Shown here: piece by piece, positions 6,480-14,657 of the stretch
Layout: each line of letters begins with the position of its first letter
How positions within the stretch are numbered: the first letter of the stretch is position 1
Source: Acidobacteriota bacterium
Lineage (GTDB): Bacteria; Acidobacteriota; Vicinamibacteria; Vicinamibacterales; CAVVIG01
Direction of reading: 5' to 3'
Assembly: GCA_016195295.1 (NCBI GenBank)
Contig: JACPZV010000040.1
Coordinates: 1-18,178 of the forward strand
DNA: 18,178 bases
Notes under the pieces: generated by a model
What the model saw: the letters and a program-made list of their open reading frames with translations, nothing else
Told to the model about the DNA's origin: nothing
The model's database searches: none
Position numbers and translations under genes: made by a program

Positions 6480-9081
6480 CTATTGATGCCGCAGGGCACT
6501 CAGCGGATTCGTCCGTGCCGCGCGCCAGGCTGGAACGAGTGTCGCGACGACCACGCCGCCCAGGACGATGGCCAGCGCACGCGCGAAGGAAATGGCGTCG
6601 GTCGCGCTGACGCCGAACAGCACGCCGCTGAGAAGCCTGGTGGCACCGAGCGCCGCCATGAAGCCGAAGGCCGCGCCGATGGCACCGAGCCGCACGCCTC
6701 TTCCGAGAAACGTGCGAACGACCGACAGACCTGACGCGCCGAGCGCCATGCGGATGCCGATTTCGTGCGTGCTCTGTTTGACGGTGTACGACACCAGGCC
6801 GTAGGTGCCCATCGCGGAGAGCGCCATGCCGGCCGCGCCAAAGAGAAACAGCATGGTCGCCGTCAGTTGAAAGAAGATGAGCGCGCCTCGCGTCGCCTCG
6901 ACCAGCGACTCGGCGTGGAGAATCGGCAGATCGGCGTCGAGCGCCGCCACATCCTTGCGCGCCTGATCGACGAGGACCTCGACCGACGCGGGGCCGCGGG
7001 TGTACAGGATCATGTTCGACCGGTACGCCTGCAGAAACGGTAGGTAGACGTACGGGCGCGGGACTTCGTTGATCTGGATGTACTTCACATCCGCCGCCAC
7101 GCCGATCACGGTGCGCCAGTCGCCATCGCCGGCGCGGATCCGCTTGCCCATCGCCTGTGCCGCGCCGCCCCAGAATTTTTGGGCGAGCGTGTGGTTGACG
7201 ATCGCCACCGGGGCCGCTGTCTCGTCGTCTCGGTCTTCGAACGCGCGCCCGGCCAAGAGGGGGATCCGCAGCGTGCGAAAGTAGTACGGTCCCACGGTGT
7301 TCGACAGCACGGCGGGATCGTCGCCGCGACGCGGGTCATAGCCCTCAATCGCCACGCGCTGCGCGCGCGTGTCCAGGAACGCCAGGAGTTGGTACGTCGC
7401 CAGGGTCGCGGATTCGACGCCGGGCGCCGCGCGCGCCGTGTCCAGCAGGTGGCGATAGAACACGCGGCCGCGCGCCTCGTCGTACCCGTTCTGCTTGACG
7501 TCCACCTCGAGCGACGACACGTGGTCCCGGTTGAACCCGGGATTGGCACGCCGCGCCGCCTCGAGGCTGCGCGTCACCAGCCCGGCGCCGACCAGGAGCA
7601 GGAGCGAGACCGCCACCTGCGCGACCACGAGACCGGCGCGCAGTCGTCCTCGCGTCGCGCCACGCGGCAACGCGTCTTCGTTGATGACGGCCACCAGATC
7701 GACCCGCGAGCTTTGCAGCGCGGGGACGAATCCGAACACCAGCGCACTCCCACAGGCGACGAGCGCCGCGAAGCCGATGACGAGGCCGTCCACACCGATG
7801 TTGAAGAAGAGACGCTGGGGCGCGGCGAGCTGCTCGGCATACGAGACGAACACCGGGATCCCGCGACGCGCGAGCAGGACGCCGAGGACCGCGCCCGGGA
7901 CGGCGAGCACGAGGTTTTCAATCAGTAGCAGGCGGACGATCCGCGTGCGCGTCGCGCCGAGCGCCAGACGCACGGCGATGTCGCCGCGTCGCGACACCCC
8001 GCGCACCAGCACGAGCCCCGCGATGTTCGCGCACGCGATCAGGAGGACCAGCAGCCCCATCGCGCTCAGCACCACTAGCGTCGGCAGGATATATTGCCAG
8101 AACAGCGCGACTTTCAGGTGCTGCGCGGCATCGGTGAGCGGCCGATCGCGTGAGAGTGTGGCCCAGATCGCGGCAGTCTGGGCGGCGGCGTTCGCGACGC
8201 TCGTGCCCGGGCGCAGGTAGCCCTGCGGAAACAGGATCGCCGCGCGACGATCCGAGAGGAGGGTCGACGCGGCGTTCTCCGGAAGTCCGCCCGTGATGCC
8301 GATCTGCGCCGCCATCATCACCGGGATGAACACCTCGACGTCGTAGCTCACGATCGTGCCGTGAAACGTCGGATCGGCCACGCCCACGACCGTCAACAGG
8401 TAATTGTTGACCTCGACGGTCTTCCCGACGATGGCCGGATCGGCCCCGAAGTCGCGTCGCCACAGCCCATCGCTCAACACGAGGACGGGACTGAAAGTAG
8501 TTCCCAGTGACGAGCTCGCCCGAGACCTGGCGCGCGCCCCGGCCTCGGCCCAGATTGACTTGGATGAAGGACGATCCCATGAGTCCCGAGAACGCCTGAT
8601 CATGATCGCGGAGGTACTGGTAGTCGGGATACGACACGCGAAGCTGACGCCCCGTGTTCGTTTCGCCGAAGATGACGCCGAGGCGGGCCACCCCGGCCAC
8701 CCCTGAAAGCGGAGCGAGCGCGAGCCCCTTCAGCATCGTGAAGACGACGGCGTTCAAGCCGATGCCGAGCGTCAGGACGGCGATCACGGTCAATGCGAAC
8801 GCCGGGCTCTTCGCGAGGACACGCAACGAGTAGCGAACGTCGCTCGCGTAGTCGCGCAGGGTTTCGAGCCACGACGGGATCCAGACGCGCCGGGCCGCTT
8901 CTCTCGTGTGCGTGACGTTGCCGAACTCCTTCAGCGACGCGAGCTGCGCCTCGCGCCGATCGGCGCCGTTGGCCACGCGCTGGTCGGCGGCGATCGCAAG
9001 ATGCGCGCGGATTTCTTCCTGCAGATCCTGATCGTCGAGACGCCGCCGCTTCAGCCCCTTGAGCCAAGCAACGATCGACAT
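6480..9081 (-). pseudogene. ADOP family permease with internal deletion and frameshift, ADOP2
   Basis: The N-terminal part reads in one frame from ATG 9081: MSIVAWLKGLKRRRLDDQDL, LASLKEFGNVTHTREAARRV, a first membrane helix ALTVIAVLTLGIGLNAVVFT, then VSGELVTGNYFQ. At about 8488-8496 the homology jumps to another frame that resumes at PVLVLSDGLWRRDFGADPAI and runs to the stop at 6480. This second part contains both FtsX blocks (LLIACANIAGLVLVRGVSRR; STHEIGIRMALGASGLSVVR). Related permeases normally have some 20-25 residues (an LGVRxxxGR-type stretch) between GNYFQ and VLSDGLW. These are missing here, so the break is a deletion whose length is not a multiple of three. As it stands the protein would be truncated to about 200 useful residues. 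GAGGAG at 9089-9094 supports the start, 4 bp after padR2. Confidence 0.85.
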
Positions 9082-9085
9082 AGGG

Positions 9086-9457
9086 CTACTCCTCGGTTCC
9101 GCGTGCCGGTGCCGGTTTCATCACTCGGCCGATCGCGTTCACCAGTTCGGTCCATCGCGATTCCTCGCGAAGAAGCTGCTTCTTGCCCTCAGGCGCGAGG
9201 CGATAGAACTTGGCGCGCTGATTAGCTTCCGTCTGACCCCATTTCGCGGTCACCCAACCTTTCTTGGCCAGTCGCTGCAGAGCGGGATAAAGCGAACCCG
9301 CTTCCACCTGCAATACGTCAGACGATTGCGCGCGGATCGTCTGTCCGATCGCGTAGCCGTGCTGCGGTCCCCATTGAAGGGTCCGGAGGATCAACATGTC
9401 GAGGGTGCCGTGCAGGAGGTCCGTGCGCGCGTCGGGTCGTGAAGAGTGGAGGGTCAT
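9086..9457 (-). CDS. PadR-family transcriptional regulator (acidobacterial type), padR2
   Basis: This 123-residue protein is a clear paralogue of padR1: LLHGTLDMLILRTLQWGPQH, GYAIGQTIRAQSSDVLQVEA, GSLYPALQRLAKKGWVTAKW and NQRAKFYRLAPEGKKQLLRE. It is a winged-helix PadR regulator expected to bind a palindrome as a dimer. ADOP2 follows after 4 bp, so this is the regulator of a regulator-permease operon whose permease is broken. The ATG at 9457 has no clear Shine-Dalgarno sequence and lies 2 bp from a palindrome built on the same TAGA/TCTA core as those at padR1. Recognition-helix residues differ only modestly between the two PadRs, so cross-binding is possible. Confidence 0.92.
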   Translation of the reverse strand: MTLHSSRPDARTDLLHGTLDMLILRTLQWGPQHGYAIGQTIRAQSSDVLQVEAGSLYPALQRLAKKGWVTAKWGQTEANQRAKFYRLAPEGKKQLLREESRWTELVNAIGRVMKPAPARGTEE

Positions 9458-9459
9458 GA

Positions 9460-9474
9460 TATAGAGAGTCTATA
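9460..9474. promoter_or_regulatory. PadR-type operator candidate at padR2, proximal site
   Basis: On the minus strand this reads TATAGACTCTCTATA, with perfect 6-bp arms around CTC, and it ends 2 bp before the padR2 start. Its TAGAC..TCTA core equals that of the sites at padR1. TATAGA could also serve as the -10 element of a short-leader promoter. Confidence 0.6.
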
Positions 9475-9483
9475 GCCATGGGA

Positions 9484-9507
9484 CGTAGAGAGTCTATGGC
9501 CTGTTCC
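9484..9507. promoter_or_regulatory. PadR-type operator candidate at padR2, distal site with GGAACAGGCC block
   Basis: On the minus strand this reads GGAACAGGCC (9507-9498) running into CATAGACTCTCTACG (9498-9484), which is 24 bp from the proximal site. Order, spacing and sequence mirror the padR1 promoter at 1239-1285. Confidence 0.55.
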
Positions 9508-9578
9508 ATTCAGCCGTCAGATGCAACCTGAACGAAGGCGCAAGAAATCATTCGAAATGTTTGAATCAATGGTCTACT

Positions 9579-9625
9579 TGCTTCTAAGCCGGGGGGGCGC
9601 TGGTTCGAGTCCAGCCGGCACCGCG
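9579..9625 (+). other. tRNA 3'-half-like fragment (anticodon loop to acceptor), 5' half absent
   Basis: CTTCTAA at 9581-9587 looks like an anticodon loop (TCT, arginine type) but lacks a matching stem. It is followed by a G-run and a complete T-arm: stem GCTGG 9599-9603, loop TTCGAGT 9604-9610, stem CCAGC 9611-9615. CGGCACC then resembles an acceptor 3' strand. Just upstream I see no D-arm and no complementary GGTGCCG strand, so this is not a complete tRNA. Such 3' fragments are often left by integration into a tRNA gene, but chance similarity or decay is possible. It lies just beyond the 3' end of the Fn3-domain frame. Confidence 0.5.
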
Positions 9626-9631
9626 CGACGA

Positions 9632-11428
9632 CTACGGAACGTGAACAATCGTTTCGTTCGACGGGGCGCTCGTCCCGCACGGATTCCTCGCCCGAATCCT
9701 GACGAAGTACGTGCCGGCGCCGACACTGGGCGCGACGAACGTCGTCGTCGCGTTCCCCGTGTCCAGAACGGTTAGGTTGTTCGTGCCCGAAGCAGAACCC
9801 GCCTCCAGTACATAAGAGGTTGCGCCGTCTGACGGACTCCACGTCAGCGTCACCGCCGAGCCAGTGACCGAGTTCCTCAGTCCGGCCGGCGGCTGTGGCG
9901 TGCACGCAACGACGAGCGTGGCTTCAGGAGAAGCGGCGCCTTCCCCAGATGCGTTGGCGGCGCGGACACGGACGTAGTACGTCCCGGCGGCAATGCCCGA
10001 CGCCGCAAACGTCGTCGCGGTGTTGCCGGTCGAGAAGTTCGCCAGGTAGGCGGCGCCCGGCGCGGACCCGGCTTCGATGAAGTAGCTCGTGGGCGCGAAC
10101 CCGCCCGCCGGTGCGGTCCAGACCAGCGAAATCGTGGCGCCATTCGCGCTCGCCGTGAGACTGCCCAGCGCGCCCGGTACGGAAAAGTGACTGCCGATTG
10201 TCTTACCCTGCGCGCTCAGTTTCCTGTTCCACAGCAGATATTCGTTCGCTTCATCGCTCGGCGTCGGCGCCGACGCGGTGGCCGGCGGCCACTCAGCGTT
10301 GTTGGTACTGACGCTCGGCTGAGGGTCAAAAAAATAATCCTGGCGCTCTCATCTGCCGTTTCTCTGCCTTCGTGTGCCGGAGAGATTGTCGTGGACGGAG
10401 TTGTTGCCGAACACCCCCGGAGGATTGTTGCGGTAATTGATGTATTGAAGGCCCCGCGCGTACGACGTCGCCGAGCTCGTGCCGTTGGCCAGTTGGCCGC
10501 TGGAGACGATTCGATTGGCAGACATCTCGACATCGTGGCCAAGCGCAATCGACATTCCCAGGTTGCCGAAGCCGACCGCCTGATTGTCGTGAATCTTGAG
10601 AAAGCCGGTCGTCAGGTTCGGGTCCGTCTGGAAGAATCCATCCGTCGTGAACGCTGAGCCGTAGTACCGGAATCCGTCGCCGTTGGCCGGGTCGGAATCC
10701 CAGCCGCCCTGAATGTAGTTGTCGTGGATCTGCATCGGGCTCGCTTGGGTCCCGCTGGAATCAAAGATGTTGATCGAGACGCCCACGCCGCTTTGGTACG
10801 GTTCATTGATGATCTGGTTCCACGCAATCTCGATGCCCGGCACGCCGTTGACGTTGCTGAGGATGATGGCGTGCGAGTTCTGGCTGGACTGAGTCGCGAG
10901 ATAGCCACCCTTGCCGTCGCTGACGCGTGCGTCCACGTTGTGAAAGCGGTTGGACAGGAGGCTGATCGAATTGTTGAGACTGTTGTCGCCGAGATAGAAC
11001 CCCACCCAGATACCGTAGTTGCCCACGCTCTCGCAGTCGCACTGCCCCACGCGCACGCTGACGGTCGAAAACGCGTGAATGGCGTTTCCTCTCGCCTTTC
11101 CCGCAATATTGGGGCTGGTCCCCACCAAGCAGGATTCCTGAATCGTCACGTTGCCGCTGGAGCCGCCGACGAAGATCAGGTCGCCCGGTCCCTTGATCCG
11201 CGAATTGATGATCGTGACGGGCTGGGTCGTGAAGATCGCCACCACTCGAATCGACGGGTCCTGGCTCTGCCAATTGCCGGTGTACGTGCCTCCCCTCGTG
11301 ATGATGATCGGCCCGCTGAAGGTCGCGCCGGACGCGCAGTCCTGGGCCGACGATGAGCGACTGGCACCGATGACTGCAAGAATGAGGAGGCTCCGCGCCA
11401 GGAAGGTCCCGTGGTTTGATTTTTTCAC
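9632..11428 (-). pseudogene. Secreted parallel beta-helix protein with two C-terminal Fn3 domains, interrupted by TGA
   Basis: The product starts with a signal peptide (MKKSNHGTFLARSLLILAVI, cleavage near SSSAQ). A region of about 300 residues follows with short N- and G-rich turns typical of right-handed beta-helix proteins (PVTIINSRIKGPGDLIFVGG, SNRFHNVDARVSDGKGGY, IHDNYIQGGWDSDPANGDGF). The frame stops at TGA 10349-10351 after GTRRQRNGR. It then stays open in the same frame from ERQDYFFDPQPSVSTNN to the TAG at 9632. That second part has a linker and two fibronectin type III repeats (TSYFIEAGSAPGAAYLANFS; TSYVLEAGSASGTNNLTVLD), each with a GTYYVRVRA or GTYFVRIRA strand. CGA to TGA would account for the break. 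Alternatively the 359-residue beta-helix part is made alone. It is the last gene of the exported-protein operon, starting 28 bp after the preceding stop. Beta-helix proteins often bind or cleave polysaccharides, but no catalytic residues could be assigned. Confidence 0.75.
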
Positions 11429-11456
11429 CGTGCGAAGTCGCTAGCACCGTTCTCAC

Positions 11457-12245
11457 CTAGCGCGCGGAACAGGGTTCAGGCGCCCAGGAGGTCGACGCGC
11501 TGTCGGGCAGCTTTTTGAAGTGGGTGCTTCTGATGAACGGCTGCGTCAAGTACTGCGGATCCTCGACAATGTGCGTGACGATCAGCCACGAGTCGCCGTT
11601 CGGCTCCATCGTGCGCGTGAAGTATTCGGTCAACACCGCGTTTTTGCCGTACGGGACGCCGTTCTTCTGCAGGTAGCCGGGACGCATGTGCGTGGTGGCG
11701 ACCTTCAGCGAGCCGCCCTGCGGCGCAGCTCCCCGTCCGCGCCGTCCGCCGCCGGCCACTTCCCACTGCGCCACCGATGTTCCCTGCCACGTCGCCGCAC
11801 CCGATGCGGGCGGCGGCGCACCGAAACGGAAAAGGCGTGTCTGCGTCCCGGCCTCGGTCTCGAGCTTCAGTGAATCGTCGGACTCCCACGTGATGTGCAG
11901 ACGTCCGGGTGCGCGCATGACGCCGGCTGCGCCGTACGCCTTGCACGGCTCGCCGGCGGCTTCGTCTTTCGCGGGATCCCAGGCGTTCGCCACGCGGTTC
12001 CCTTCGGCATTCAACGGCAGGCCGGGATGGTCGCCCTTCGGCGCCGTGATCATCCGGTAGCGCCAGTCCTCGGTGACGACCGACACCCAGTAGCCGGTGA
12101 GGTCGATCGGCGCCTGCTGTTTGGCCGTCGTCGGAACAGGCGCGGCCCCTCGTCCTCGCTGCGCGTGCGCGGAGCCGGGCGAGAGCGCCACCACCAGCGC
12201 GAGGACCCCGATCGCGGCGACGTGCCGGAGAGGCGTTGCACGCAT
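11457..12245 (-). CDS. Exported protein of unknown function (paralogue of the gene at 13278-14126)
   Basis: I place the start at ATG 12245 (262 residues), because the protein then opens with a good signal peptide (MRATPLRHVAAIGVLALVVA, cleavage after GSAHA). An upstream ATG at 12341 would put 32 unlikely residues before it and overlap the previous gene. The mature protein begins with a QRGRG-rich linker, then LTGYWVSVVTEDWRYRMITA, and near the C-terminus KNAVLTEYFTRTMEPNGDSW and DPQYLTQPFIRSTHF. The same blocks occur in the gene at 13278 (ATMTEHWIRHGDYLTIVQLV; DPVYLTEPFIQTTDF), so the two are paralogues. Such proteins recur in acidobacterial genomes without assigned function. It starts 4 bp after the metallo-beta-lactamase-fold gene, so it is in the operon. 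Confidence 0.75.
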   Translation of the reverse strand: MRATPLRHVAAIGVLALVVALSPGSAHAQRGRGAAPVPTTAKQQAPIDLTGYWVSVVTEDWRYRMITAPKGDHPGLPLNAEGNRVANAWDPAKDEAAGEPCKAYGAAGVMRAPGRLHITWESDDSLKLETEAGTQTRLFRFGAPPPASGAATWQGTSVAQWEVAGGGRRGRGAAPQGGSLKVATTHMRPGYLQKNGVPYGKNAVLTEYFTRTMEPNGDSWLIVTHIVEDPQYLTQPFIRSTHFKKLPDSASTSWAPEPCSAR

Positions 12246-12249
12246 GGCG

Positions 12250-13281
12250 CTATTTCTTTTTCGCACTGAGAGTCTTGTACACGGCCTCCACGAACATGTC
12301 GGTCGTCCACGAGCCGGACGTGGCCCCGAATCGCCCGTCATAGTCGCGCGTCGGCTTCGCCGCCTTCACCTGCTCGAGCGTTTGCCCCTTCTTGACCAGA
12401 TCCTGCACACGGCCGCGAATAATGGTCACCATGTCGCGGTAGTAGCCGACGTCGGCCATATCGGAGAGGCGTCCGTGGCCGGGAATGATCATCGTGCCAC
12501 CCTCCGACCGGAAATCCGGAAACGCGATCTCGAGGATGGCGTTCAAGCCGTCGATCACGCCGTTGATCGTACCGCCGTTCGCCACGTCGATGATCGGATA
12601 CGTCGTGGTCATGAAGATGTCGCCGGTCGTGATGACGTCCGCGTGGCGGAACCACACGAGGCTGTCGCCATCGCTGTGCGCCGCCGGCTCGTGAAGGAGC
12701 TGGATGGCCTCGCCGCCGTGAAAATGCGTGCTCAGCTTCATCGAATCGAGGTGGTACGTTTCGTTCGGCCACGCGCGTTCGGGCGCCGCCGCCTGTTTGC
12801 CGGTCGGCGCGCTCATCCGCGTGAGCACGTTCTCGTGGGCGACGACCATCGGCCCCTCGCCCGCAATGACTTCGAGAGGGATGCGGCGGCCTGACGCGGC
12901 GAGCTTTTCGTTGCCGCCGACGTGATCGGCTGATGCGCTCGTATTGATGATGTGGGCAATCGGCTTCTCGGACAGCTGCTTGACGGTGTCGAGCACCTTG
13001 TCCGCCATCTGCGCGGAGCCGGTGTCCACGAGCAGCACGCCTTCCGGGAAGGTCAGGACGGTGATGTTGCCGCCCGCGCCGGACAGCATGTAGACGTTCG
13101 GGCGCACCTTGAGCACCCGAATGTCGGTGGTCGCCGCGCGAGCGGGCCCGGGTGGCGGCGTTGGGCGCCCGCGGCCCTGCGCTTGTACGCCGGGCGCCGC
13201 GACAAGTCCCGCCGTCCCGCAGAGCGCCAGGGCCGCGATGGCGATCCCGCGTTTCATCGGCGTCCCGAACATCTCTTTCAT
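12250..13281 (-). CDS. Exported metallo-beta-lactamase-fold protein with incomplete metal motif
   Basis: This 343-residue protein has a signal sequence (RGIAIAALALCGTAGLVAAP, then GVQAQGRGRP). A metallo-beta-lactamase fold follows: VYMLSGAGGNITVLTFPEGV and LLVDTGSAQM, where the usual DTG is kept. The key HxHxDH motif reads NTSASADHVGGN at 113-124, so both histidines of HxH (positions 115 and 117) are serine, while D119 and H120 remain. H202 (AAHSDGD), D221 (TTGDIF) and H269 (IPGHG) are present. In known relatives HxH plus H202 bind Zn1, and D119, H120, D221 and H269 bind Zn2. One site therefore looks intact and the other lost. It may be a mononuclear hydrolase or non-enzymatic. The start overlaps the upstream stop (ATGA); ATG 13257 is an alternative start. 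Confidence 0.85.
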   Translation of the reverse strand: MKEMFGTPMKRGIAIAALALCGTAGLVAAPGVQAQGRGRPTPPPGPARAATTDIRVLKVRPNVYMLSGAGGNITVLTFPEGVLLVDTGSAQMADKVLDTVKQLSEKPIAHIINTSASADHVGGNEKLAASGRRIPLEVIAGEGPMVVAHENVLTRMSAPTGKQAAAPERAWPNETYHLDSMKLSTHFHGGEAIQLLHEPAAHSDGDSLVWFRHADVITTGDIFMTTTYPIIDVANGGTINGVIDGLNAILEIAFPDFRSEGGTMIIPGHGRLSDMADVGYYRDMVTIIRGRVQDLVKKGQTLEQVKAAKPTRDYDGRFGATSGSWTTDMFVEAVYKTLSAKKK

Positions 13282-14126
13282 GGCTGTTTGGCCTGCTTCA
13301 GCTTCACGCGATACTCGGGATACATCGTTTCGGCCCCGCCCCTGACGGCTTCCACTGGCAACCCATGCTTCTTGGCGAACTCCTCGACGTCACGCGTTGT
13401 GCCCGGCAGCCGATGCGGTACCCAGCCCTTCGGATGATCCGTCTCCTCCTCAACCTCGCAGAGCTGCGGCGCATCCTGGATGTGCAGGTCGAGGACGAAA
13501 TCGGTCGTCTGGATGAACGGCTCGGTCAGGTAGACGGGATCGGTGACGAGCTGGACGATGGTGAGGTAGTCGCCATGGCGAATCCAGTGCTCGGTCATCG
13601 TCGCCAGATCGCTCAGGGGAATGCCGTCGCGCCGGAGGATGTACTCCTTGAGATGCGTGGTCGTGACGGTCAGCATGTCGCCTTCCCACTTCCCCGTCGA
13701 GAATCCTGCCCACGTGTGAGCGGCTTCCTCGGGTGGATGCGGCCGGCCGTCCATGTAGATCACGCGATCGATCAGGTCGACAAAGTTCACGCGAATCGCA
13801 ATCGTCTCGCCGGTGATCGGCTCGACGTCCTTCGAGATCCGGGCCGGATTCACGCTGCGCCACATGTACGTCGCTGCGTGGGGCCGGCACTGCCATTCGG
13901 CCAGCCCGTACAGCGCAGCGTCCCAGCTGTCGGCCCGAAGCCGGGCAGCGTCATTCAGGGGCACGCCGGTGTAGTCGCCGAGCTCGCCACCTGGCGAGCG
14001 CTCCTGCTGATCCTCGTGGTAGCGCACCGCCCAATGGCCCGAGAAGTCGATCTGGGCAAAAGCCGGCGCGCTGAAGACCGCCGAGAAGACAAGCAACGCG
14101 ATGCCGACGAAGCGAGCGTTGTGCAT
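13278..14126 (-). CDS. Exported protein of unknown function
   Basis: The frame is open from 14603, but the likely start is ATG 14126 (282 residues), giving MHNARFVGIALLVFSAVFSA with a cleavage site at AFAQ. The earlier frame lies antisense or out of frame over the DUF6152-like gene. The mature part begins QIDFSGHWAVRYHEDQQERS and contains TGKWEGDMLTVTTTHLKEYI, ATMTEHWIRHGDYLTIVQLV and DPVYLTEPFIQTTDFVLDLH, then a C-terminal tail rich in charged residues (KGWVPHRLPGTTRDVEEFAK). The WxxxxL...TEHW/F...TEPFI pattern is shared with its paralogue at 11457-12245. These proteins are frequent neighbours of DUF6152 genes, which fits here. It lies 14 bp downstream of that gene and overlaps the next by 4 bp. 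Function unknown, probably periplasmic. Confidence 0.75.
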   Translation of the reverse strand: MHNARFVGIALLVFSAVFSAPAFAQIDFSGHWAVRYHEDQQERSPGGELGDYTGVPLNDAARLRADSWDAALYGLAEWQCRPHAATYMWRSVNPARISKDVEPITGETIAIRVNFVDLIDRVIYMDGRPHPPEEAAHTWAGFSTGKWEGDMLTVTTTHLKEYILRRDGIPLSDLATMTEHWIRHGDYLTIVQLVTDPVYLTEPFIQTTDFVLDLHIQDAPQLCEVEEETDHPKGWVPHRLPGTTRDVEEFAKKHGLPVEAVRGGAETMYPEYRVKLKQAKQP

Positions 14127-14140
14127 GCTGGACTCGATTC

Positions 14141-14530
14141 CTACTGGAACGTGCCGTTCCACGTGAAGCCGTCTTTGGGCCGCGTGATGCTGCGCATGCG
14201 CATGCGGTGATCGTCGGGATTCCGTCCTGGCGCGCCGGTGACGATGACGTGATCGCCGGCTTTGAGTGCCGTGGCGGTCAGACCCTGAGTGCTCAACTGC
14301 ATGCCGGATCCCCACTCGACGGCCCAGCGCTGCATCTGTCCCTTGTCGTCGGGTGCCTCGAGGTGCACGTAGGAATGCGGATTGCGGAAAGCGAACTGCA
14401 CGAGGTCGCCTTCGATCGTCTGGGTCTTGTCTTCGAAGTAGGTGGCGGCGAAGGAATGATGGGCCAACAGCGGGACGGAGCCCGCCAGCCCAAATCCCAC
14501 CAGGAATGCGACAACGAGCCCGCGTTTCAT
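14141..14530 (-). CDS. DUF6152-like small exported protein
   Basis: The chosen start ATG 14530 (129 residues) is preceded by a strong ribosome-binding sequence (AGAGGAAGG). It begins with a signal peptide (MKRGLVVAFLVGFGLAGSVP). An in-frame ATG 13 codons upstream is less likely. The mature N-terminus AHHSFAATYFEDKTQTIEGD and the RNPHSYVHLEAPDDKG stretch match the HHSFA...NPH pattern of DUF6152 proteins, small periplasmic domains of unknown role with an OB-like fold suggested by their length and strand pattern. The C-terminus HVIVTGAPGRNPDDHRMRMR also fits. This is the first gene of a five-gene minus-strand operon of exported proteins (14530 down to 9632). It is transcribed away from the cytochrome gene at 14658. 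Confidence 0.78.
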   Translation of the reverse strand: MKRGLVVAFLVGFGLAGSVPLLAHHSFAATYFEDKTQTIEGDLVQFAFRNPHSYVHLEAPDDKGQMQRWAVEWGSGMQLSTQGLTATALKAGDHVIVTGAPGRNPDDHRMRMRSITRPKDGFTWNGTFQ

Positions 14531-14567
14531 CTCGACCTTCCTCTCGTCCGGAAACGTCGTCCGGCTC

Positions 14568-14595
14568 ATGATAGCGTAGCCGTCGCGGGACGCAA
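14568..14595 (-). promoter_or_regulatory. Possible sigma-70 promoter for the exported-protein operon
   Basis: On the minus strand TTGCGT (14595-14590), 16 bp and TATCAT (14573-14568) form a weak -35/-10 pair. The start would lie near 14561, giving a leader of about 30 nt that contains AGAGGAAGG. Match quality is modest. Confidence 0.35.
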
Positions 14596-14612
14596 CGAGT
14601 CAATGAGCGAGA

Positions 14613-14630
14613 CGCGGAGTATACTCCGCG
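14613..14630. promoter_or_regulatory. 18-bp perfect palindrome with embedded TATACT, cytochrome promoter region
   Basis: CGCGGAGTATACTCCGCG is a perfect 18-bp inverted repeat, 27 bp before the cytochrome start. TATACT (14620-14625) within it fits a -10 element, with transcription starting near 14632 and AGGGGA (14645-14650) as ribosome-binding site. A dimeric repressor covering the -10 would be a simple explanation. No U-tract follows, so it is not a terminator. Confidence 0.5.
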
Positions 14631-14657
14631 CCTGCCAACGAACCAGGGGAATCCAAC

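Noticed and set aside
9510..9905. A minus-strand frame containing CRLDSNQRPPG
   Set aside because: This peptide is a familiar artefact of translating the reverse strand of a tRNA T-arm. It supports the tRNA-fragment reading and is not a gene.
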